From NCBI GenBank assembly GCA_036936605.1, contig JAUPFV010000002.1, positions 250,625,305 through 250,689,304 of the forward strand: a DNA stretch of 64,000 nt, read 5' to 3'. Below, in pieces: positions 53,648-64,000 of this stretch. Positions within the stretch are counted from its first letter, which is position 1, and every line of letters begins with the position of its first letter. The translations under genes and the position numbers were made by a program. The DNA is from Limnanthes douglasii subsp. nivea (taxonomy: Eukaryota; Streptophyta; Magnoliopsida; Brassicales; Limnanthaceae). Under the pieces are notes generated by a model. That model did no database searches and was not told the DNA's origin. It worked only from the letters and a program-made list of their open reading frames with translations.

Positions 53648-55080
53648 ATGGCCCCAGATTTAAAAAAGAAGTTTTTGTCTTTTTTGCTAAACAATCAGCA
53701 TGTGTTTGCTTTGTGCAATAGTGATGTAATCGGATTACCCACAAGCGTTATTTCACACAAGTTGTCCATCCAGAGTGATGTTGCACCTGTTGTACAGAAT
53801 AAAAGAACTTTTTCTAAGGAAAAAGCAGATGTGATAGTTCAAGAGGTCGATCGACTCACCAAGATGGGACACATAAATGAATCCCAATATCCTTTATAGA
53901 CTGCCAATCCGGTGTTAGTCAAGAAAAATAATAGGAAATGACGTATGTACATTGATTTCACTGACCTTAACAGAGCTTTCCCTAAGGATCTTTATCATGT
54001 CCCCCGGATAGATTAGTTGATAGAATGTACGTTTGGAAACAAGTTGTTGTCCTTCATGGATGCCTTCTCCGGGTATAATCAGATACAGGTGGATCCGAAG
54101 GATCAAGATCACACTACCTTTATAACAGACAGCGGTCTTCATTGCTACAAGGTGATGCCCTTTGGGTTGAAGAATGTTGGGGCTACTTATCAGAGGTTGG
54201 TGAACAAAATGTTTGCTAATCAGATTGGCAGAAATATGGAAGTATACATAGATGATATGATGGTTAAAATCCTGGAGGAGGATTTGCACATAATTGATCT
54301 TCAAGAAACATTTGCTAATTTAGCAGGTGTGAATTTGAAATTGAATCCAAAGAAATGTGTGTTTGGGGTCCGATCTAGAAAGTTTCTAGGTTATGTAATA
54401 AGTGAGAAAGGTATCCAGCCAGATCCGGATCAGCTTAATACACTATTGGAAATGGATCCTCCTCGAAATGTTAAAGAAGTTCAAAGGCTCAATGGAAGGT
54501 TGGCTGCCTTAAACAGATTTATTTCAAGACCATTGGACAAGTGCGCTCCGTTTTTTCAAACCTTGAAAAATGATAAAGACTTCATCTGGTCCCCACAGTG
54601 CAACCAAGCTTTCGCTGAGATAAATAAACACTTATTCTCACCAAAGACTCTTTTCAAGCCCATTCAAGAGGAAAAAGTCTATGTATACCTAGCGGTATCG
54701 GAATGTGCTATAAGTGCTGTCCTGGTAAGAGAAGTGGACAATTATCCTCGTGGTGTACTATATCAGTAAAAATTTGTTAGACGCTGAAAAAAGGCATTTA
54801 AAGTTGGAAAAGTTGGCACTAGCCTTAGTGATTACGGCAAGAAAGATGAGGCCGTATTTCCAATCTCATTATATTATTGTCCGGACGTCTTTCCTGCTAA
54901 AAACGTTTCTCTAAAAGGTATGTCAAACAGACCAAATGGTCAGTAGAATTGGGTGATTACGACATTGATTTTGCCCCCCAAACAGCTATTAAAGCTCAAT
55001 CAGTGGCTAATTTCTTAGTAGAATTCCATGCCGATAGGAACTCTAAACAAACTTCAGAAGGCAAAACCAAGAAAGAATGG
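53648..55080 (+). pseudogene. Reverse transcriptase and gypsy-type RNase H of RLG-2
   Basis: RT begins near 53690. A TAG replaces Trp in the PLWTANP block at about 53896. RIDQL has a stop at 54013. The rest is open from 54017 to 54769: MDAFSGYNQIQ, MPFGLKNVGATYQRLVN and catalytic YIDDMMV (about 54243). The gypsy RNase H follows (FIWSPQCNQAF, YLAVSECAISAVLV) and continues in another frame after 54769 (KRHLKLEKLALALV, about 54790). This segment is the part deleted from RLG-1. Confidence 0.87.
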
Positions 55081-55449
55081 GTGGTCTGAACTGATGGTGG
55101 ATCAAACACTATGGGTTGTGGAGCTGGATTTTTCTTAACTTCTGCGTATGGTGATAAAATGTATCAAACTATATGCTTTGGGTTCAGGGCTTCTAACAAT
55201 GAGTCCGAATATGAAGCAGCTATAGCTGGTCTTAAATTGGCTCTCCTATGTGAGGCTAAGAGAGTTTGGTTAATGAGTGGATCTCAGTTGCTCATCCACC
55301 ACACTCAAGGTCAGTCTGAGGACAAGAAGGAGCAAATGATCAAGTACTTACTTGTTTTAAAAGAAATGGCAGCAAACTTCAAAAGTGTTTGTTATGAGCA
55401 TATTCCCAGATCGCAGAATACACTGGCAGACTCTTTAGCAACTATATGA
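55080..55449 (+). pseudogene. Second, plant-type RNase H of RLG-2
   Basis: TDGGSNTMGCGAGF starts the domain and holds the first Asp. ASNNESEYEAAIAGLKLA holds the Glu. The third acidic position is Gly in VWLMSGSQLL, while RLG-1 has Asp there. The last is in NTLADSLAT. A TGA lies just before the first Asp, at about 55087. A second RNase H of this kind after the gypsy one is typical of the Tat lineage. Confidence 0.83.
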
Positions 55450-55559
55450 TATTCTGAATCCTACCTTTGGATTCACATACAAGAATGACAGTCCATAGAG
55501 CTAAGTCAACACAAAGAAGATGGGGAAAGTATGAGCATACATGTCATTCAACCTAAAGA

Positions 55560-56823
55560 CCGGAGATATACCCTCTTCAATATATTTTTGATGGGGTTTT
55601 GCCTTCGGACAAAGCTGTAGCAAAAACGATTAAATACAAGACACATGGTTTTTTGGTGATAAGGGGAATTATCTATAAGAAATATTTCAATAGACATATC
55701 TTACGTTGTTTGGGGTTTGAAGAATCCCAAGTCGTTTTGTTTGAACTGCATGATGGGGTTCAGCACATTGTGGGTCCAGGGCGCTAACCCGGAGAGTTTT
55801 ATTAGCTGGATACTATTGGCCACCCATAATGGAAGATGCTAAAGAAATGGTGAATAAATATTATCCATGTCAAAGGTATGTGAATGAAATTCATGTGCCA
55901 GCAGTACCTATGTAGTCTATTTCTGAGCCAATACCTTTTGCCAGATGGGGGATGGACTTAGTTGGACCTCTACCGATGGCATCCGGGGGGTGCAGAACTA
56001 TTATAGTTTCTATTGACTACTTCTAAAAATGGATAGAGTCGGCTTCCTTGGTAGGGACCACATCAAAGGCTGTCATTAAATTTATCATATCCAATATATG
56101 CTGCAGATTTGGAGTCCCCCAAAAGATTACCACAGACAATGGGCCACAGTTTGATAACAAAGATATGGAGGATTTTTGTGCCTCTAGAGGTATTCAGCAT
56201 TGTTTTTCTTCTCCTTTCCATCCACAAGAAAACAACTAGGTTGAAGTTGCAAACAAAACCATTTTGTCTGGATAAAAAGAATTTAGAAGATGCTGCGGGG
56301 AAGTAGCCAAGCTATTTACAAGAAGTATTGTCGGCCTACCGAACTACTCCTCCAGCTGTTACACAAGAGTCTCCTTTTGCCTTGGTGTATGGGATGGATG
56401 CAATTGCCCATATAGAAGCTACCTTACCATCATACAGAGTCCACAACTATTCCCAACAGGCTAATGAGATAGCAATTAGGAATCAGTTGGACTTAATAAA
56501 AGAAAAAAAAGTTAAAGCACACTTAAGAACAACTCACTACCAAGGTTTGATGAGGAGCAGATTTGTCTTTAAGGTTAAAAGAAGACATTTTCAACCAGGA
56601 GATAAGGTGTTAAGAAAATTATTCTTACATACTAAGGAAAAGCAGTTCGGGAAATTGGCCCTGAATTGGGAAGGCCCTAAAATTGGGAAGGCCCCAAATT
56701 GAGAAATCCCCTATGAGGTCTGTGAAAAGCTCAAACCTGGGGCATATAGGATTCAAAAAAAAGAAGGAAGAACTTTGAAGCACCCATGGAATGTTGATCA
56801 TCTCAAGTTATATTTAGAGTAAA
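55560..56823 (+). pseudogene. Integrase of RLG-2
   Basis: The zinc region near 55745-55880 is damaged (a one-base shift in the HDGV/STHCG area, and CDPC is YYPC). The catalytic core is at 55935-56240 (WGMDLVGPLP, ITTDNGPQFDNKDMEDF, then HPQENN followed by a TAG just before the Glu-bearing VEVANKT). The C-terminal part at 56328-56702 includes RHFQPGDKVLRKL and a small local duplication of the WEGPK phrase (56666-56700). The final HPWNVDHLKLYLE is at 56780-56820. Confidence 0.83.
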
Positions 56824-57362
56824 CTTGTTATGTAAATATTTACTTGTTAAATATCAATGTATATTAGGGGGCATACCCTTTCCTACCCTGGTGGCACGAG
56901 GAGGTTTTAATGAGGTGTCTGGTTTCTTATTCAATAATATATAATGCGTTCTTCAAACATTCGTAGTGATTTTAATACAATTCAATTCAAGTATAAATCA
57001 CTTGTTAAATACCATGGATCTTTAGTAGATTAGATAAACTTGGTGATTGGTCATGACTATTAAATACATGTCATTGGAGATATTAAACACTCTCATTTCA
57101 ATAATCCTGAAGTTATAAGGGCTACTTAAATATTAGTCATGAAAAATTTAAAGTCAAGTATTAGATAAAAAGAAAGTTGGATAGATCAAACCTGTTCAGA
57201 CTTCAACCGAACAATAATACAAAACATGCCTCGGCCATCAAAGGACTTTGGGTGTTCGAAGGAATTATTCGGACTTCAACCGAATAATAATACAAAATGT
57301 GCCTTGGCCATCCAAAGACTTTGATTTTTCAAAAAAAACAAAAAATAATACATGATAAAACC

Positions 57363-60145
57363 TTAGAGCTTGTTCTCTTCGGATGTTCCTTCACCATCAC
57401 TTTTTTTAGGATTTTTGAGTTCAGCACTTGAACTCTCACCTGTACTTTCTTTGTCATCAGTGGAATCAAATCCACTAGAGTAATTATGCTTATCCCCATC
57501 GGTCAATGTATGAAATGGGATGTCTTCGTACTCCACATACTTCCATAAGGGACCAAGGGTCCTCTTAGGGAAGGTTTCATGGAATAACAACACTATGTCA
57601 GAATTAATCCCATCATCTCTTTTCTCTAAGGATTCTATTACTCTGTTGGCGTACTCTTCAATATCTACCTTGATAGCTTGCTCTTCCTGACCCTTCAGGG
57701 CCTCATTTTGCTTGGTCATCTCCGAAACTGTGCTTTCCAACTTAGTATTTTCGTTGGTTAGGGTTTGAATATCACCATCCTTAGTCTTCTACTCCTCCTT
57801 CAATGTTGTGAGGTTTTGTGAGGAAGAAGTCTCTAAGTCAGAATACTTGGTTTTGAGCTCAGATTTGGCTGCTTCCGATGCGGCTAGCTTGGTTTCCAAA
57901 TCTTCAATCTCCTTCTTCAATGCCTCTATACTTTGCTGAGCACTTAGGAGACTATTTGACATAGATTGTTTGTCATAAGTGAGGGAGTTGATAAGGTTGG
58001 TCTGACTTTTCACCTGCTTCTCCAGATCAAGTACTGGCCGGATATAACCGAGGAGGGCGTGGCTTAAGGAATCTTGCTCTCCGGATATGGAAAATGATTT
58101 CCCATTGTAAGTCACCATGTAGGAGGAAATAGAAGGACGATAAGGACCTACTAAATCATCCTTCTCAAAATCATTAAAGTACAAACCAATGTCTTGAAGG
58201 GCACTAAGGTATACTTCATCGTTTCCTCCACCAGCAATCTCTTCGAAGGGAAAATTATTATTTCTTCCCCCAAGGTGCCTACTTCTTCTTGGCAACTTTT
58301 TCATCGCTGATGGCCCTGCGTTTCCTGTCCTTTTTAGGAGGCTTTGGTAGGTTCTTTGACCCTCCAACTTCCTTAACTGTTTCTACCTCTACTACTTTGA
58401 GCAAAGCCAAATCAATGCCTCCCTGGTTCCCCGAACCAGTCCCTTCTGTAGTTGTTTGAGCCAGCTCTGTTGCAGCCTTCCTCTTTTTGTTGGGAGCCTT
58501 AGCCCTGGAAGGTAAGAACATCTTGACATCTTTGGCTTCTGTCCTTCTTAGAATCACATCCGCAGGAGGAGGGGTGATTAGCTCTTCCCTTGAAAGGTCT
58601 CTCCGACCTATGGTGTTCCACAGGTGAGATCTCACAAAATTGCCGGATGTAAAGCAATTGTGGAAGGCATTCCCCTAGTGTTTCGAAGCCCATGCATTGA
58701 GATTTGCACAAGTCTTTTTCCTTTCTTCTAAATGGCTGATGAACTCCTTCGGTAGAATTAAAGAGAAATAACGAATTAGGAAAAATAAGAAAACTTGTAG
58801 TTTAAGAAGTAAAAAAGAAGAAGAAGAAACTTACCAGTGATTTTCCACCTACTGGTCAACAAGCTAAAGTTGGTGTTGGCTTTTATCTTCCTGCCATTTC
58901 CCATGTTCCACTAACAAATAGGAACTGTGTCCTCCAAGGATTTTCAGACTCTAATAGGTCGTCCACAACCTTAAAGTCATTCCCCATGTTGTAGTGGTAG
59001 AATGGAATCTGATGGTTCTTGCACAAGCTTGCTACAACATCAAACTGCTCCATCGGAAGAGGGATTTTCGATAATCTGGATGCCATGATGCAGGCGAGGA
59101 GTGTGTACCAGGCGTTTGGGCTTAACTGGCTAGGATAAAGTTTGACTAAATAGAAGTACTTAACAATCTATGGGTCTAGAGGGAATCAGAGTCCCCAATT
59201 CAGCACTTCGGTGTACACTACCACCTCGTTCAATTTTCAGTGCATGGGGGTCTCCGGAGTAATCAGTATCCTTACTTTTACAGACTCCGGAATCCCCCAT
59301 TTGGTTCGGATTCAGCCCAACTTAGCAGTATGAGTGTTGACATAGTTAATGTTTTGGAAAGCTAGAAAATATTTGACACTGACATGTTTAAACCAAGGGT
59401 CTACCTTACCCTCTAGGCACTCCAGAAGCGAGTCCGGATGAGTCATGCAAACTTTTACTTTACTTTTACCTTTTTTGTCAGAAGCAGCATCCCCTGTCTG
59501 ACCTGATGCCTCGGTTTCAAAAGGGGTCTCTTCGATGTTGTCTTCCATATTCTCTTTCATCAATGTGGAAGGTTTTTCAGTTGTTCTTTAGGAAGGTTGT
59601 TCACTTCTATTCATCGAAAGCTGTTCGGATGGTTGAGCACTTGTTTCCTCTGAGGGCCTATTGTCTGGTAGAGGTTGTGATCCGGATGGCTTGGCCTGCG
59701 GAACTACTTTAGCTATCTCCGATCCGGAAGGTTTTGAAGTTGGTGGTGTGGACTGAGTTTTGGTTCGGCGAGTTGTCCGGCAATGAGTTATCTTCTCTGG
59801 TAACTTTTCTGTGTCAGAAATCATTGTTATGAATGCTGAGGGTTTTCTGATGCTTGAAACATCCTTTTCCTTAGAAACAGTTTGTTGAGATTCTTGTACA
59901 GAAGAACCAGAAGGAATGGGTGAAAAAGTTGGCCTAAATGAGAGTTTTCTAGGTCTAGGGTTTCTTAAGGAAGATGACCCATGATCGGCTTCCTGGTTTG
60001 GCTGATTTCCTGAAGAAACGAGGAGACTGGCGGCGATACGGTTTTCTCTCTCTACCTTCCTTGCTCTCTCTAACTCTGATAAATTCAACCAGCCACCTTT
60101 AACTAAAACGTTTCTGGCTGTGAACATATAATCTCTCAAGAACAA
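57363..60145 (-). pseudogene. Antisense gene of RLG-2
   Basis: It is homologous throughout to the antisense gene of RLG-1: MFTARNVLVKGGWLNLSELE at the start (about 60127), the Ser-rich region, KVDPWFKHVSVKYFLAFQ, MASRLSKIPLPMEQF (59086), a basic region, a coiled coil (58100-57650) and the acidic end EYEDIPFHTLTDGDKHNYSS. A strong donor GTAAGT at about 58835 marks the intron, but the expected acceptor has AA instead of AG. Several stops are present, one (59168-59170) at the same codon as in RLG-1. The spacer 56824-57362 downstream is non-coding and matches 9561-10082 in parts. Confidence 0.8.
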
Positions 60146-60186
60146 TTTGAAGATGAAGATGTTAGTCTATCTGAGAAATTTTTGAA

Positions 60187-60337
60187 GGCCATGCATTGAA
60201 CTTTGCACAAGTCTTTTTCCTTTCTTCCAAATGGCCGATGAACTCCTTCGGTAGAATTAAAGAGAAGTAACAAATTAGTCAGAATAAGAAAACCTGTAGT
60301 TTAAGAAGTAAAACAAAGAGAAGAAGAAACTTACCAG
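60187..60337 (-). repeat. Second copy of part of the antisense gene (exon end and intron)
   Basis: About 150 bp match 58688-58837, from TTTGCACAAGTC through CTTCGGTAGAATTAAAGAGA to the splice donor CTTACCAGTGA, with a few changes. On the left it follows the start of the RLG-2 antisense gene and on the right it runs into gag of RLG-3, so it is a remnant of another element copy at a recombination junction. Confidence 0.82.
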
Positions 60338-60339
60338 TG

Positions 60340-60858
60340 AAGATGAGGGGGTCCATTTCAAATTTTAGAGATTTTTATGCTGCATTTCGAAGATAGTTTG
60401 TGGGAAGCAACGAAATAAGAGCAAATGGTGATACCATTATTCAGTGCAAGCAGGAACCTGAGGACAAGTTGAAGGATTATACGAAGAGATTCGTTTTGAC
60501 CAAAGCTAGTTTGGACAATTGTGAAGAGAATGTGGCGATGGCAGCTTTTCGCCAAGGATTATTGCCAGGGAATTTAGCCAATGAGACGACAAAGAGAAGA
60601 GCCTTAACTTTTAGATCTTTGATGGCTCAAGTTGAGGATCAGATTAAAGTCGAGGAGTCAACTAGAGTCCGAGGCGGACTAGTTAGCACTCCGAAGAATT
60701 CGGGAAAGACGACCAATAACCTGGGACAACCCTCAAATGGAAATGGAAATAACAATCAGCAATCAAGGAAAAAGAACAACAGTTTGCCTCCTCGGAGTGG
60801 TGGATATTCAAATCACACTCAATCTAACACTTATAACAGGCTTAGACCGAATCAATAG
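60340..60858 (+). pseudogene. gag: Gag fragment of RLG-3
   Basis: The capsid C-terminal half is present: DTIIQCKQEPEDKLKDY, AAFRQGLLPGNLANETTKR and SLMAQVEDQIKVEE. An Asn/Gln-rich linker (60720-60858) ends at TAG 60856-60858. The capsid N-terminal half is missing at the junction. Confidence 0.82.
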
Positions 60859-60900
60859 GTCAAACCATAATATTATGCTGATCTGACAGAGAATGTATCT

Positions 60901-61910
60901 GTGATTTGTGATAAGACTAAGAGCTTCGTAAATTTTAGGAAGCCAGCCCCAATTAGTAGGACAATGGAGGAAAGGAACAATAAGTTTTGCAGATATCATG
61001 AGGATATTGGGCATGATACAAATGACTATATTGCTTTGAAGAAAGAGATTCAATTTTTGATTGAAAATGGAAAGCTCCTAACTTATGTGAAGTCCCAAGG
61101 GAGCGGGTCGATAAATAATGTTGCATCAACTTCGAAGGCTGCACCAGCTGAGAATTTGATGATTTTGGATTCACAGGTTGAACCTTTCGATGTTTCTTCT
61201 GAGTATGTGGAAAAATATCCGAACAAATTGCTTCTGATGACGATTGAAGAGCTATGCAATTTTTTTTTTCAATCATTAGCTATTTTTGGAGGCGATTCAA
61301 TGACTGGTAATTCAGATAGTTCGAGGAAGAGGCATGTTATCAACTTGACAACTCAAATTTAAGGGAAAATGTCTACGCATTTGTTTGGAAAGAAAGCTAT
61401 TTGCTTCATTTTTTGATAAAGATGATCTACGATGTACTACAAGACCACATGAAGATGCTCTGGTTATTGGAGCAGAGGTGGCTGGCGTAGAAATTCGACG
61501 GGTGCTGATTGGCACTGGCGGTTTTGCTAATATCCTTTTTAAATCAATCTATGATAGATTGACAAATCCACCTCAGATTTCTCAATTAGACCAAACGATA
61601 ATTGGATTCACGGGTGTAACAACTCGTGTTGTTGGAGAATTCGAGGGTGAAGTGAGTTTGGGAAAATGACCATTTAAGAAAAAGATCCAGGTACTTTTTG
61701 TGGTGGTGGAGTGTCCAACAAGTTACAATGCTATTTTTGGAAGTTCATGTCTTTCAAGAATGTATGGGGTTGTGTCTACAGTTCATCAGTGTTTTAAGTA
61801 TGTGGTTGGAGATCGAGTTAGGGTTGTTCGAGGAGATTAGAAGGTTGCCAGGGAATGATACGCCACTGCACTTCGGATCCGAGGATCCAGCAATGGAGAC
61901 TTAATGTATG
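60901..61910 (+). pseudogene. Gag zinc block and protease of RLG-3
   Basis: CRYHEDIGHDTNDY (60990-61030) is the zinc block with its last Cys changed to Tyr. The protease region starts near 61430. Its active site reads G-T-G-G at about 61513, with Asp replaced by Gly, so it should be inactive. YNAIFGSSCLSRMYG follows at about 61725. Stops and a frameshift lie near 61361 and 61670. Confidence 0.78.
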
Positions 61911-61991
61911 AATAACAGTTAGAAGGGGTACCCTCGGATTCTGAAGAAAGGGTTGACGATCCGAGGGAAACCCCAAGGTCTTTAACGGTAA

Positions 61992-62924
61992 GTGAAGAGA
62001 TTGAAGAGTTCGTTTTTTTTGGAAGGGAAGGTGCTTCGAATTGGAACCTTATTGACCCCACTTCTACGTCAACAAGTGCTGGATTTTTTTTCTTCCAATT
62101 TGGGTGTTTTTGTTTGGAGGACAGAGGATGTAATAAGGGTACCAATTGAGGTACTTCGTCATAGCTTGGCTATTGATCCGAAGGTTAAGCCGGCTATTCA
62201 AAAAAGAAGAGCATTTTCCTCGGAGAAGGCAGAAGCAATCGTTGCCGAAGTGGATCGATTATCTAAGGCCGGACACATAAGGGAATCACAGTATCATTTG
62301 TGGACGACAAATCCAGTTGTGGTAAAAAAGAAGAATGGGAAATAGAGAATATGTGTGGATTTTACAGATTCGGTTCGAGCTTGTCCCAAAGATCCATTTC
62401 CTGTTCCTCGAATAGATCAGTTGATTGACTCTACTTGAGGTAATAAAATGTTAACTTTCATGGACGCTTTTGCAAGATATAATCAAATCCAAATGGATCC
62501 AAAAGATCAAGAATGCACAACTTTTATAACTGATAGGGGCCTGCACTGTTATATGGTAATGCCATTTGGATTAAAAAATGCTGGAGCCACTTATCAGAGA
62601 TTGATGAATAAAACTTTTGCTACTCAAATTGGAAGAAATATGGAGGTATTTATAGATGATATGGTGGTAAAAAGTTCAAAGTATGAAGTGCGTCTTGATG
62701 ATTTACAGGAAAGATTTTTTGAATTTAAAGGCAATCAGGTTAAAGTTAAATCATGAAAAATGCACATTTGGAGTTCGATCGTGGAAGTTTTTAGGTTTTG
62801 TCATCTGTCAAAAAATAATGAAAGGTGACCCTGAATAATTGAAAGCCTTGATAACATGAATTTTCCTCGGTCTATCAAATAAGTGCAAATTCTGACAAGA
62901 AGGTTAGCAGCACTTAATCGATTT
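61992..62924 (+). pseudogene. Reverse transcriptase of RLG-3
   Basis: VRHSLAIDPKVKPAIQKRR-type sequence near 62155, then SQYHLWTTNPVVVKKKNGK (about 62285-62341) with TAG directly after. MDAFARYNQIQMDPKD starts at 62460, MPFGLKNAGATYQRLMN follows, and catalytic FIDDMVV is near 62650. A frameshift follows at about 62720. The region then continues to the solo LTR insertion in the LNRF codons at 62924. Confidence 0.83.
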
Positions 62925-63399
62925 TGGTGTGGATAATAATTGCCTGAGGGTAGGCTGGTAATTTCAAGTGGAGTTTTAAGGTGGTGTATGGGTGTTTAAT
63001 GGTGGTGTGTGGGTGTTTAACAGTTAGAGTAGAGAGTAGAGAGATGCTTAAGCAGCTTGGTAGCAGTTAATTCTCATTACCCATAGTTAATGCGGGTGGT
63101 TGGGTATTTATAGTGTAATGTTTGGGTCCTTATGGGCTTTCGGGTCATGTTTAATGGACCCGGGTCATGTTTAAAGACCCATGAGCTCTTAAGTAGGAGA
63201 GCAAGTAGCTTAGTCAAGAAGTGTTTAGGTTTTTTAGTACTTTTGTCATAGTTCGAACTGCTTTAAGTTCATAGTGTTCACAGAAATCTGTCTGGTCCAA
63301 GTGACCTGTTCGATCCCTGTCCCTGTAACCTGTCCGGTATTCGGAGAGACTTGACCGATCTGCCCTTGTTCGGGGAGCATGCTAAATTCGGACTCATCA
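62925..63399 (-). repeat. Solo LTR of a Tat-type gypsy element, antisense in RLG-3
   Basis: The repeat is 475 bp. In its own orientation it starts TGATGAGTCCGAATTT and ends TTATCCACACCA, the same termini as the RLG-1 LTR. It shares the TATAAATACCCAACCAC and GACCCGAAAGCCCAT blocks but is about 100 bp longer. It is flanked by GATTT (62920-62924) and GATCT (63400-63404), a five-base duplication with one change. RT/RNase H coding on either side joins at that point. No internal element sequence is present, so it was left by recombination between two LTRs. Confidence 0.88.
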
Positions 63400-64000
63400 G
63401 ATCTATTTCTAAATTTTTTGACAAATTCTTTCCTTTCTTTCAAGTGTTACGAAGACCAAACAGGTTTGAATGGACATCAAAATGTGAAGCAGCATTCACA
63501 AACATTAAAAATTTGTTGTCATCACCAGGGATTTTATCAAAGCCTCGAAATGGAGAGAAGCTATTTTTGTACATTGCGGTATCAGATTTTGCACTGAGCG
63601 CAGTGTTAATCAGTGAGGATTCAGGAGTTCCGAAGCCGGTGTATTACATTAGTAAAATTTTGGTGGCAGCAGAAAAGAGATATATGAAATTAGAAAAATT
63701 GGAATTTGCACTCGTGATTGCTGCTAGGAAGATACGTCCATATTTTCAAGTTCATACTATTGAATTCTGAACTTCATTCCTTTTGAAAAATGTTTTGCAA
63801 CGACCTGATATTTCGGGGAGAATGACCAAATGGTTAGTGGAATTGGGAGACTATGACATTCTATTTACACCTCGAACAACAATAAAGGCGCAAACCCTCG
63901 CAGATTTTTTTTGTTGAATTCCATTCGAGCCGATCAGATGAGGAATAAAGTAAAGAGGATACTCTAGTGAATTCGAAGTGGGTTGTTCGAATAGATGAAG
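63400..64000 (+). pseudogene. RNase H of RLG-3, continuing past the window
   Basis: SKFFDKFFPFFQVL, FEWTSKCEAAFTNI, LYIAVSDFALSAVLI, KPVYYISKIL and ALVIAARKIRPYFQ are the gypsy RNase H blocks in order. TGA lies at 63768-63770, and in-frame homology continues with WLVELGDYDILFTPRTTIKA (about 63832-63890). The window ends before the second RNase H. Confidence 0.82.

Larger units (their letters stand above)
50749..60170 (+). mobile_element. Ty3/gypsy element, Tat lineage (RLG-2), sister of RLG-1, 3' LTR missing
   Basis: A 5' LTR (50749-51112), primer-binding site (51116-51133, TGGCGACCACAGTGGGAG), gag, protease, RT, two RNase H domains, integrase and the antisense gene follow the same order as RLG-1. 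The 3' LTR is absent. Soon after the antisense gene's start (60145) the sequence jumps to a second fragment of the same antisense gene and then to the gag of RLG-3. There are many stops, so it is older than RLG-1 or decayed faster. It is inserted in the copia relic. Confidence 0.9.
60340..64000 (+). mobile_element. Third Ty3/gypsy fragment (RLG-3), Tat-related, no LTR in window
   Basis: It begins inside gag and runs through protease, RT and RNase H to the window end. It is clearly different in sequence from RLG-1 and RLG-2, so it represents another family or subfamily. A solo LTR splits it at 62925-63399. The 5' part is lost at the junction near 60340. Confidence 0.87.

Overview
The window looks like nuclear DNA of a flowering plant, most likely a eudicot. 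It is AT-rich and gene-poor, with split genes using GT-AG introns and plant-specific families: Tat-lineage Ty3/gypsy elements with an antisense gene, plant L1 LINEs, FAR1/MULE transposases, plant mobile domain proteins, F-box/FBA proteins and a plant-type prolyl-tRNA editing homologue. No bacterial or organellar gene organisation is visible. Most of the 64 kb is transposable element in nested layers. Only one cellular gene appears fully intact (44999-48224). A second, an F-box gene (39263-40110), is broken by one frameshift.

Left part (1-24.3 kb). A short non-autonomous copia-type element (664-2334, minus strand) is followed by AT-rich DNA. A 9.6-kb Tat-lineage Ty3/gypsy element (4252-13873, TSD GGTTA) has inserted into the first LTR of a small TRIM-like multi-LTR array (4219-4251 plus 13879-14351). 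From about 16.6 to 22.8 kb there is a diverged tandem duplication. Its first copy runs into a decayed duplicate of the 5' end of the intact gene at 45 kb. A second short copia-type element (18785-20246, TSD ATAAC) sits inside that duplicate, and the 45-kb locus preserves the empty site. An 881-bp Mutator-type element with a hairpin core (21397-22277, 9-bp TSD) and a decayed hAT transposase (22801-24343) follow.

Centre (24353-32674). The most striking object is an 8.3-kb Mutator-like element with matching terminal inverted repeats and a perfect 9-bp TSD (TATTATTAT). It carries a FAR1-type zinc finger/MULE transposase fused to an OTU cysteine-protease domain, a small intact ORF with a SANT/Myb-like pattern behind a TATA box and six CCCGCCAA motifs, and a convergent three-exon plant mobile domain gene. 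Three intergenic clusters of long, near-perfect hairpins built on ACGCCA/TGGCGT separate these genes, and a short TIR motif recurs at least six times. I regard this cassette as the best candidate for an under-described system.

Right part (33.2-64 kb). A nearly intact L1 LINE (33239-38945, 19-bp TSD) has one stop codon in ORF2. Next is the F-box gene, then a copia-type element (40320-44480, TSD TCTTT) whose two 494-bp LTRs look identical and which contains an intronless fragment of a 4-coumarate:CoA-ligase-like host gene. The intact 11-exon ProX/YbaK-domain gene follows. From 49 kb on there are a copia relic sharing LTRs with the short elements at the left, a second Tat-lineage element inserted in it (50749-about 60170), and a third, related gypsy fragment (60340 to the window end) that contains an antisense solo LTR (62925-63399, TSD GATTT/GATCT).

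Coordinates of LTRs, TSDs, introns and stops were counted by hand from the sequence and may be off by one base. Statements of identity are by eye, not by alignment software.
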